Below are positions 55,350-64,000 of a stretch of DNA of 64,000 nt, piece after piece. Each line of letters starts with the position of its first letter. Positions within the stretch are counted from its first letter, which is position 1. The notes beneath the pieces were generated by a model that worked only from the letters and a program-made list of their open reading frames with translations, was not told the DNA's origin and did not search any database. Made by a program: the position numbers and the translations under genes. The DNA is from Chionoecetes opilio (Eukaryota > Arthropoda > Malacostraca > Decapoda > Majidae), in assembly GCA_016584305.1 (NCBI GenBank), contig JACEEZ010022552.1, forward strand, positions 7,235-71,234, written 5' to 3'.

Positions 55350-56746
55350 CAGTACTCGTCAAAAGTATGCGGCGCCTCGAGCAGGGCGCCGCATACTTAT
55401 GGCGAAGAAAGAATGATGCTCATGCGGGTGAAATATTTTAGACAGAAGTATGCGGCACGAAGATGACATCACGGCAACCTTGAGCCTTCGACACAAGGCG
55501 AGGCGAGGCGCCAGTAGCCTCCAGGCTTTCAGAGTGAGCTGTTGCCTGCCGTGTCTTGCTCTGCGACCCTGCCTTGTGTTTTGCACTGATCAGTGGTGAT
55601 TGTGGTATTATATTTTTATTATGGCACCTACCAAGGAACTAAGCAAAGAAACCATTGCTCAGATCATTGGTTTAAAGGACGCAGGCCACCAAACGAAAGA
55701 AATAAGTGAGTTGTTGTGTGTGGCTAAGTCAACAGTGAGGAAGTACTTGGCGCGTTTCAGAGAGGAAAAGAGCAGTGAAACGCCATCACAGAAACTTCGG
55801 CCTGGTCGTCCCAGGAAGATTTCTCAAAGGTCTGTGAACGTTCTAAAACGTTCGTTGGAGAGTACCCCTCGCGTTACAGCAAGGGTATTGAAGGAAAACA
55901 ACTCTGAAGTGTTTGGTGCAGTGTCTGTGCGTACCGTATCTCGCCGAGAGCACGAGTTGGGTTATACTAGCCACAAGCCACTGAAGAAGCCACTTTTTAC
56001 ACGCGCACAAAAAGCTCGCAGGGTCACCTTCACCAAGAAATATCTTGCTTGGACTGATGATGACTGGTTGTCAGTGTTGTGGTCTGATGAGGCAACATTT
56101 ACTGTGACATGTAACCGAGGAGCTCGAGTGTACCGTCGCCCAGGCAGTGACCCCCTCGACCCACGGCATGTGGAGAGCACCGTAAAACACCCAGATTCAC
56201 TTATGGTGTGGGGTTGTTTCTCTGGCAGAGGTTTAGGCAAGCTTGTTGTGCTTCCTAAAAACCTTAAAGTGAATCAAGCTGTTTACCTGGAGCTGCTTTG
56301 TGAACATTTGCCAGATTCTTTCGAGCTCACACGTGCCAGTGTGTTTCAACAGGACGGTGCTCCTGCTCACACTGCCAAGTCTGTCACTCAGTGGCTTGAT
56401 GACTGCATGATACCCTTCATAAAGGATTGGCCAGGTAACAGCCCGGACCTCAACCCAATTGAGAACCTCTGGCACATGGTCAAGAAGGATCTGCCGGGGA
56501 AAGACGTCAGCTCCACACCCAAGCTCGAGAAGGCCATCCATGAGTCCTGGACAAACATCTCACCTGAACACCTAAGAAACCTAGCTCTTTCACTACCCCG
56601 ACGTCTCCAAGCCGTGAATAAGAGAAAAGGTCACCCAACCAAGTATTAAAAGGTAATTATAATACATTATTTTCTATAAATTTCCTTATGTATTGTTTGT
56701 TGTGCGGGGGCGGGAGCAGGGCGCCGCATACTTTTGACGAGTACTG
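55350..56746 (+). mobile_element. Intact Tc1/mariner-type transposon
   Basis: 1397 bp, TA at 55348-55349 and 56747-56748. TIR starts CAGTACTCGTCAAAAGTATG; the right end is its complement for at least 27 bases. The left end also holds a second, inverted copy of the GCGCCGCATACTT block (55385-55397), forming a hairpin. The transposase ORF is uninterrupted. A right-end remnant is at 6807-6888. Confidence 0.95.
55621..56649 (+). CDS. Tc1/mariner-type transposase, DD35E
   Basis: 342 residues from ATG 55621 to TAA 56647-56649; an in-frame ATG at 55600 would add 7 residues. The N-terminal ~110 residues hold two helix-turn-helix segments (KDAGHQTKEISELLCVAKST and the following LRPGRPRKISQRS with a GRPRK hook). 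The DDE catalytic domain shows D in WSDEATF, D in FQQDGAPAHT and E in SPDLNPIENLW. There are 35 residues between the second D and E, where Tc1 and Sleeping Beauty have 34. The length is usual for the superfamily. No stops or shifts, so it may still be active. It would act in the nucleus by cut-and-paste at TA. Confidence 0.96.
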   Translation: MAPTKELSKETIAQIIGLKDAGHQTKEISELLCVAKSTVRKYLARFREEKSSETPSQKLRPGRPRKISQRSVNVLKRSLESTPRVTARVLKENNSEVFGAVSVRTVSRREHELGYTSHKPLKKPLFTRAQKARRVTFTKKYLAWTDDDWLSVLWSDEATFTVTCNRGARVYRRPGSDPLDPRHVESTVKHPDSLMVWGCFSGRGLGKLVVLPKNLKVNQAVYLELLCEHLPDSFELTRASVFQQDGAPAHTAKSVTQWLDDCMIPFIKDWPGNSPDLNPIENLWHMVKKDLPGKDVSSTPKLEKAIHESWTNISPEHLRNLALSLPRRLQAVNKRKGHPTKY

Positions 56747-56988
56747 TACATATACACAAATTGTGGACACAAAAACAGACAAAATTGAGACCATAAATTA
56801 TTATAGATATAACCAAGGACCTCTCAGAAGCTCTCTCAGAGCATGAAATTTACAAAAAATCTTCGGGGGCCAAACCCCCAGCTGGGAGGTTCCCTCGCTA
56901 TGCTCGGTCAGCCTCGCTGCGCTCGGATGAGTTGGTCGCCCTAGTATTTTATTTCAAGAGGTTTTTTTCTTTTCTTGTTGACATCCCT

Positions 56989-59702
56989 GTTTCAGGGAGC
57001 AGTTACATAGGAAAATTTATCATTCGTACTCTGCAGTCTTGTAACCCACAGTCTGTGGACTCTTAAGGTAGTTGTTTGAGTTGTAAAAAATGTGAATTGC
57101 CAACAATATGTTCGCATCCTATATTTAATTAGCGTTTTAACACTCAAGCTTATGTTCACATAGTACTTTGTACCAACTGTACAATGTCTTACAAACATAT
57201 ATTATGACTTAACAGTGGCTAACTTGACATTGTAAGAGACAATTAATACATAATGCAAACATACCTGAGAAGTTGAGTGTTAAAATATTTTTTTCACACT
57301 AACTTTTGGGGGAGAAACAAAAAATCTTGAGAGTGGTGTCTGAAAGCAATGGGGTGAATCACAGCTATGTACACTTACCTGGCCATTCTTTCCTTAGAAG
57401 TCCCTTAAATTCTACACTTAAGATCTTCAACAGCTGTCATCGAGCTAAAGAAGGTGGTTTATTGCATCTTACACCAACTCAGGATTTTCAGTTGTATTGG
57501 TATAGGTGTCCAACACCAATGGTGTCGGGAGCAGCGGTGGTGAGGGAAGTGGTGTTGAAGGGTTGGGTCATAAGATAACAAATTTTATCTCTATGTTGAT
57601 GAGCATTCACTCTCTTATCATACAATGTTTTATACACAATCATATACAGACTTTTATAGAAAATCAAACACCTTTTCCCTCCTATCTTATTTTCTTTCAA
57701 TCTCAAATTCCTTATCGTAGTGTTGTCAATGATCCAAAATATTCTGACAATCTACAAGTCTTCAGGTCACCTTTCTGTGTGTCATTTTCCTCTTCTTGTC
57801 CCTGCTCCATTTCTCCTCCCCAACTTTTTCAAATATTTACCTTGCATCTTTCTCAGCCCTGCTCTAAATATTCCTCTTCCATCAAATATCCTTCCTCCTA
57901 CACCACCTCTGTTGGCTCACTCATTGGCTCTTTGAATGATTAATAAAATAACAAGGTCATTAAAACCAATGCACATCACTTACAACATGCACATGCAGGT
58001 ATATATTTATGTACACTGGTACACTTAGTTTTGCGGGAGCTCGATTCACGGACACAAGGTCTAGCGGTACCTCTAAATATTCCCCATTTTAAGTTTGGTA
58101 CACCCAAACACGAAGTTTCGTGTTCGAGTGATTTAATTTTTTGCCACCGCAATGCTAGCACCGAACGTTTGTCTACATGTTTACAATGCCAAGCGTTTAT
58201 TTGTAATCTGTGAGTGTGTGAGTGCTTCGTGTGTGTACTACTCTCGCGGTTTCTGCCCGAGTTTGGCGTGATTATGTCATCTGTTGCTGCTAGTGGGGTC
58301 AGTGGTGGGCCATTTAGGCCAGGTGGCAGCGGGAACAGTGATAAGGGGCGGAGATGCAACTGATGAGAAGTTGGAGTTGCAGGAGTGTTGGAGGCAGTGG
58401 TGGGACCCAGTAACCCTTCCCATCAAGCTCTTCACTCTGTGGTTGTTTTTGCTGAGTGTTATGTAGGATGGAGTGAGAGTGCGTGTGTTAAATGTGTGTA
58501 TGTATCTTTTATTTAATAATATTTCATGATGATTTTTTATTTGATGTTACAGTACAGTACTTTACCTTACAATGAATACAGTACAGTACAGTACCGTACT
58601 GTACTGTACTGTAAATGGAGGTGAGGGAGGGGAGCTGTGGGTCCCCCAATTACCTTATCTCCCATAAGATCAATGCATATAGTTTCGCAGATTTGAATTT
58701 CGTGCCGATTGCAAGGGTCTCGATTAGGCGCGAAACTCAGTGCAGCAGTGCAGTATGTATGTACAGAAAAGTGGTAGATATATTGACCACAGCACACTTA
58801 TGATAAATCAAAGACTACTGTATACTGGACTTGTTTCTGGCGCTCTACGCCAACCCGCCCATGTTCAGTGGAGGCCGATCGGCAAAGGGAACTTGCATTC
58901 CATGAAAATAAGCTAAATATACCAGTTTTCAGTGAGTTAGTTATATAAAAAGCATATTAATGTGACCATGAAATATCCAGGATTCCGTAGCTATAGGTTT
59001 TGTGTTGTTTTGATGTTAAAATAGTGAAATATACATAAATATATAAGGTGACTTTGCTTTGTGATGTGTATGCCTTAACTACAATAATAGATATCATTGG
59101 TATTAAAGATTTTCAGATGTTCAAAAACATTATATAATTTTTCTTTATGTTATCAAGTACGAGTGGTGCTATTTTCATGAAGTCATAGTGATATTTGTTC
59201 TATAATGTCATGTTTAAGTATTATGAACGAGTTAAGAAATCATGTTCTGACAACACTCCCCGAAGCTTCCCATTATGTATATTTACATGGGTGAGGTATG
59301 TGTCTTCTCTCTGACATAAACAGCATCCTCCATGACAGTAAACAATAATTAGTGAAGTTTCAGGGTTTTTTCACATTTGTTGCAGCCTTTTTGGTGTACT
59401 TCTAATATCAAGAAAACTAGGCACCTGGCAACTCTCTTGTGTAGCCTGTCAGGGCCAGCCATTGTTGACGTGAGGCTGCGGTGTGTGTTCAAACATTACT
59501 CTGAAGTGTTGCAGCGTGTGACAGTTGTGTCTACTGCAACATTGGTTTTTTCTACTAATGAGTGTATCGTAAATATGCTCAACATGACAAGTGAGATACA
59601 GCACGTTCAATAAAGTCACAAACAGAAGGAGAGTTGGTTGTCTTGTGATGTTCTCACTGGTAGAACATCTGCCGCCTTGGATTCAATGTTCTCTCGGTAA
59701 AA
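56989..59702. other. No gene recognised
   Basis: CT-rich stretch at 57700-57940. A possible degraded element at 58020-58750: a short frame from ATG 58277 (MSSVAASGVSGGPFRPGG), (ACAGT)n repeats at 58550-58612 and GCGCGAAACT motifs. I found no homology. Confidence 0.4.
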
Positions 59703-60202
59703 TTCTAGAGTCCTTTCCAACCCTTATTAGTGGGGGGGTTTTCCTCCAGACCTTCACAGGTTCACCTTCAGATACCTCTGAAACGTAATTATAAAGTGGG
59801 GGAGAGATGCCCCCTCCCCCCCTGGACCCCCAAAATAATATTACTAATCTAACCTCACTATAACCTATACCTCCTAACCTTACCAATAACCTCCTAGCGA
59901 GACCTAAGGGCAGGAAAGAACTATAATTTTACCAGGTTAGGTTAGGTTATATTGAGGTTAGGTTAGTCATTATTTTTGGGGGTCTCGCTAGGAGGTTATT
60001 AGTGAGGTTAGATTAGTAATATTTACCATATTAAATTTTTGAGGGGTACAGGAGGGGAGGGGGGTGAAAGGGGCATTCCTCCCCTACTTTATAATTAAGT
60101 TTTAAAGGTATCTGAAGGGATCTGGGAAGGTCTGGAGACCTTCCCAGTACTAAAGTACTAAAAACACACTAATAAGAGCGGGAAAGGACTATAATTGTTC
60201 TG
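59703..60202. mobile_element. Long-TIR foldback MITE
   Basis: Arms about 59703-59915 and 59978-60202 pair over most of their length (AGTCCTTTCC...TTATTAGTG outside, CTAATCTAACCTCACTA and GGTCTCGCTAGGAGGTTATT inside). The centre has GGTTAGGTTAGGTT. No coding. Confidence 0.8.
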
Positions 60203-60445
60203 TGCAATATAGTGTGTGGAGAGTGTGCAATGATGGAGCTTACACGTACCTATGAAATCTGTAAAGTGAAGTGACTACTCATGTGCCGGCATCTCCCTTC
60301 ACCATTTTTCTTCCCCGCCGTCGCCTCAGAAAAAAGTAATTTGTTCTCCAAGACAGCTAGGTGTATAATGTGCAAACCAGTATGTGTGGAGCATGTACAG
60401 TGATGTTGGAAGCTTACATGTTGGAACATGTTGATGGTTATTTAT

Positions 60446-60616
60446 TTAGTTAACGCTAATTTATACATGGTGCTAATTCATTTATCAGAAAACGAAATAT
60501 ATAAGTAAATAAATAACATCATCAATCGGGAAAATTACCCGATCGATGATTTTATTTATTTATTTAACGCTAATTTATGCATGGTTCTAATTCATTTATC
60601 AGAAAACGAAATATAT
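60446..60616. repeat. ~60-bp direct repeat pair with palindromic spacer
   Basis: TTATTTAGTTAACGCTAATT...AACGAAATATAT occurs at about 60446-60506 and 60556-60616. The spacer contains TCAATCGGGAAAATTACCCG, a near palindrome. Confidence 0.75.
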
Positions 60617-60879
60617 CAATGGAAAGCTAATACAATTGCGCTTCTATTGATACCCTTCATGATAAAAGTTGACTAGCCAAGTTTTAAATGGCAAACAGTT
60701 GAAGTGAATGTTTATGAATATGAAGTGAACAGTTTAAGTTCATGCATATTTCTTCAGTCTCGTAATGGCATTTCTTTAGCGTGTTTTACTGTTTTTTATT
60801 TGATAATATTATAGAACAAACATTTACGAAGATTACAGTATATCATATATACTGATAAACCAGTCTATATGATAGTCCA

Positions 60880-60967
60880 TAGACCACTATATCTCTTTGT
60901 CGGGCGCTATGCAGCCTGGCAATTTCAAAACATTTTGTACAGTCCAGAGATATAGTGGTCTATGCAT
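60880..60967. repeat. Short snapback element
   Basis: CATAGACCACTATATCTCT and AGAGATATAGTGGTCTATG are perfect complements around a ~45-base loop. It abuts the truncated family F copy. Confidence 0.8.
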
Positions 60968-61569
60968 GTGGGTATTGAATACAGCTGTTTCCTAGAACAG
61001 CTGATGGAAACAGCTGATACACAGATTATAAACACCGACGGGAACGCCACTTAACCCAAGCGGACAGTCAGACAATTACAATATGCGTCAATCCAGTGAG
61101 CCTCTGGTGGTTTAGCAAGCCTTGATGGCCTGTTCAGTGTATAAGGGTCATTAAGCTGAGTGTGGGCAGTGTAACGGACCCATGGTTTCATAGCCGTGTG
61201 GGGTTGGTGGCGCCACGGGCTGGGTTTTTTCACATATACAAATGGCGAAGGGCACCGGTAAGTGTAGTCCAGTCATACTACCGTGATTTACTATAATATA
61301 CAGTATGTAGCGGTACTATCAGGGGACTAGGGTGTTTTTCAAGTGAAAACAAGAGGCGGACCTATAGTAAATATTCATATCTTCATATTGTGGTGTTATG
61401 TGTTTTTGCGACAGGTTACCGTATACCGTACCGTAGCCTTTCCACATTTAAGCTGTGGCCTACCAGTAGCCTACCGTATTTTTGGGGCCGACTTATATGG
61501 CAAGTATAGGCCTAACCCGTAATCTTGAGCTAATAGTCTTGAGGTTGACTTGTACGCTGCAATTTACGG
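60968..61569. mobile_element. TIR element family F, copy 3, truncated at left
   Basis: Matches 25734-26273 from GTGTGGGTATTGAATACAGC onward, with the right TIR (ATTTACGG, then TA). The first ~200 bases are missing. Confidence 0.8.
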
Positions 61570-62450
61570 TAGGTGTACACGAGCAGGTGACGCGGTCCAA
61601 TCGCTAGAACTTGTAATCATTATTTTTTACCGACTGTTAGTGTCTGACTTCTTACAAGAAAGGAAATTTCGGGGGGGGGGGGGGGGCATGGCCCCCTTGG
61701 TCCACCCCTGCCCAAGGCATCTCATATATTCATACATATTAATTTTAGTTATCTCACTCTCTGACATCCATTTTATATGAGCCCACCACCTCAGCGTGAT
61801 GCACTTCACCGCTTCAAACACTCAACATTTCATCCCCTCACCTTGACTGACATTCCAAACCTGTCACACACACTTTCATTACTTTCACCATCCATTCTTC
61901 TCACACCTTATGCGCTTTTCAAATAACTCATCTCAGCTCCTTGGATTCTTGACCTTTGTCTTTCATTCCACACCAAGTCTTACCAGCATATGTGATTGTG
62001 CATTTATTGGATCTCAATTATGGCAGAATATAAATGTATTCTTGTCTAGGTATTTCATATTAGAAATAAGGAAAATAAATAGGATATTAATTAAAATACA
62101 AAAAATTTATTATCCTGAAAAATACACACTATACACTAACTTTGGAAGGTTCAAGGGGATCATCTAAGCTTATTTACCTTAAAATATTAGTTTCTTACTT
62201 TTTGCCATATTCTCTTAGAACATCGCCAGGGGCAACTCGTCCGCACCAATTTAAATGTCCAGTGCCGTTATTTAAAGGTCTGCGGGCCAGAATTAAAGGT
62301 CCCGTGTGAGCCCCCCCATATTAGTAATGATAATCTGGGTCCTCTAAAAGCTAGAAACATCGGGGTTTTTGCATTGAAAATGTATGTCTGGCAAGGAAAC
62401 CAGTGTGTATCTTTGAACAGTTACTGAGCGGATCAGTTACCTCTCCGCCC
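61570..62450. other. No gene; faint LINE-like trace
   Basis: The minus strand around 61740-61905 vaguely resembles LINE C-terminal sequence (ITLRWWAHIKWMSE) but too weakly to call. A G run lies at 61673-61686. Confidence 0.3.
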
Positions 62451-62883
62451 ACAGCTGGGCACTAAATACATTGAATGTATTTAAATACTAAATACTAAAT
62501 ACATCAATTGTATTTAAATACATTTGCAAATACATTTAAAATACACACAAATTTTAACATGTCTGAAGAAAATTGATTTCCTTCGATTTTGGGTTTCCTT
62601 AGAAATTTCCTTCTCAGGCCTAAATTTCCTTAACATAAGGAAATTTCCTTGAGAGCGGAAACACTGGTTCACTGTAACATCAGTTTCCAGATTGTTGGGC
62701 GGGCTTATGGCCAAATTAACTGATAAAAAAGTATTTACATTTTAATATTATGAGTATTTAAATACAATGTATTTAAATACCCATAAAAGTATTTAAATAC
62801 ATGACAACCAATGTATTTATAAATACATTTCTAAATACACAAATGTATTTAAATACAAATGTATTTAAATACTGCCCAGCTGT
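62451..62883. mobile_element. hAT-type MITE rich in TATTTAAATA
   Basis: Ends ACAGCTGGGCA and TGCCCAGCTGT, flanked by CTCCGCCC (62443-62450) and CTCCGCCA (62884-62891), a 7-of-8 duplication. Many GTATTTAAATAC palindromes near both ends. Confidence 0.8.
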
Positions 62884-63566
62884 CTCCGCCATGACGTAGG
62901 CATACCGTAGGCTTTTTTGTCTGCAGTTCAGAGGTTCACAATGCCGAAAAGTAAGAAGGCACGCAGAAGACAGCAATGTGCAGAGCAGCAATACAGACAC
63001 AGCTACATAAAAGAATGGAAGCAACATAATGCAAATCAGGGTCGGTGATCACCGCACCCGCCCGCCGTAGCGTGCACTTCAAGCACCTCACAAGCCACAC
63101 AAGACTGCACCAGTCCAAGCACTTCTTGGCACCCCAAGCCACGTCCAGCACTACCTCTCCCATCTTCATCTCCATCTCCAGAAAGGTGCCATCCTTGAAT
63201 GTATTTATGTATTTATGAACAGTACACAGCTGCACCATCTGTTTGTTCATCAATATAATCTGTGGAAAGTGTAAGAAGAGGGTGGAGGTTTGCAACATCT
63301 GCCTACACCGCCTCTGCCCAAGAGAAAAGAGATAGAAAGACACCAGACACCAAAGAACAAACTGAAGAAGAGAAGAGCAGAGGATAGCGACGAAGAAATC
63401 AGGACTGGAAGGAAGAGGAAGGGCGAGGAGGAAAGTTCTTGGTACCAGGCCGGGGCGTACAAGATGGTCGTATAGATTCCTCCCTCACCCCCATGCACTA
63501 TTTACTGAAAATGTCGTTGTTTAAGTATGTTACATTGTTAATTATGTTCTATGATTAAATTTATAC
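62884..63566. other. Unassigned, short open stretches
   Basis: On the plus strand, 63257-63475 reads CGKCKKRVEVCNICLHRLC and, in another frame, a lysine-rich tail with KNKLKKRRAEDSDEE. An AATAAA at about 63570 follows. It could be the last exon of a gene or an old transposase, but I recognise neither. Confidence 0.3.
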
Positions 63567-64000
63567 AATAAACCCTTCATGCTCGCGGGGGTTAGGGAAC
63601 ACACACACCCGCGAGTATCGTAAATCCGCGAGCATGACATTAGTTACCCCTCCCGCCCCGAAAATAGGCTTACGGTATAAAGAAAATGGATTTTGTTGCT
63701 TGAATGATAATGATACAGTTGGGCTGTTTCCTTAAAACCCGAGCCCCTGTCCACCCAGCAGTGAATAGGTACCGGTTGTTAGCCGGGGGTTTGTAACCCG
63801 CCTCCCGGGGTGCTGGCTTCCCCTAACACTATAAGCACTAGCAGACAGCTCTCTAGGGGTAGTCTGAGAGAGAGCTGTCTGATTACAGTGGAGATCCATC
63901 TCAGCTGCGTCGATAACTGACGAAATCTTTTCAAACATCAAACATCACATCAGGGAGTGCCGATAAAAAAGGCCAGACTACCTACAACTGAACTGAACAC
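63567..64000. repeat. TIR-element end and SINE family B body
   Basis: AAACCCTTCATGCTCGCGGG at about 63574 resembles the end at 8127. A SINE B body follows at about 63725-63835 (CCTGTCCACCCAGCAGTGAA). A short inverted pair ACAGCTCTCT / AGAGAGCTGT lies at 63847-63880. Confidence 0.6.

Larger units (their letters stand above)
54863..56988. mobile_element. hAT-like element hosting the mariner-like element
   Basis: Left CAGGGATGTCAA, right TTGACATCCCTG, with TTTCAG-type sequence on both outer sides (6 of 8 bases). No transposase of its own; most of its length is the insertion at 55350-56746. Confidence 0.55.

Noticed and set aside
61627..61821. LINE C-terminal fragment on the minus strand
   Set aside because: Resemblance is weak and broken; not enough to call.
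62936..63343. 135-codon minus-strand frame
   Set aside because: No recognisable family, no supporting splice sites; left unassigned.

Overview
The window is a piece of a repeat-rich arthropod nuclear genome, probably a decapod crustacean. That placement is an inference from spliced genes with GT-AG introns of several kilobases, many LINE and SINE copies, TTAGG-like degenerate repeats, and an uncharacterised multi-copy arthropod protein family. I see no prokaryotic, organellar or viral gene organisation. Most long open frames are pieces of transposable elements.

Two real host genes can be followed exon by exon. They sit head to head around a shared promoter region at about 36242-36839. On the minus strand, four exons (36173-36241, 28846-28937, 20248-20431, 15115-15222) encode 151 residues of the AP-3 adaptor complex sigma subunit; the last exon(s) lie beyond or were not found. 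On the plus strand, four exons (36840-36933, 42284-42403, 48981-49053, 54277-54523) give a complete 177-residue CCDC59/TAP26-like protein, related to yeast Fyv7. Their introns hold nearly everything else. A third locus, on the minus strand in intron 2 of CCDC59, is a copy of the uncharacterised arthropod family (44624-47661), split by a DNA element and frameshifted near its end.

Layout. 0-8 kb: a degenerate LTR-type pol, SINEs, a LINE carrying a MITE that itself carries another LINE piece, and Tigger-like and mariner remnants. 8.5-12.4 kb: an extreme TA-rich block. 12.4-36 kb (AP-3 sigma introns): LINE 3' pieces, a tRNA-Val-derived SINE, several TIR families, a 50-bp minisatellite lying exactly on the exon 2 splice donor, a LINE RT split at its YVDD box by a Tigger-like element, a LINE ORF1-like region carrying hAT and SINE insertions with target duplications, and a 2-kb cluster of nested inverted repeats. 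36-54 kb (CCDC59 introns): composite TIR elements, SINEs, LINE pieces and a G-rich E-box minisatellite. 54.5-64 kb: an intact Tc1/mariner transposase inside a hAT-like element, foldback elements, a hAT MITE and unassigned sequence.

The most interesting observations are the roughly 30-fold array of the AP-3 sigma exon 2 donor; TA-target insertions whose empty sites can be read because removing the element restores a protein frame; an intact DD35E transposase with perfect ends; and a SINE whose 3' end resembles that of the locally abundant LINE.
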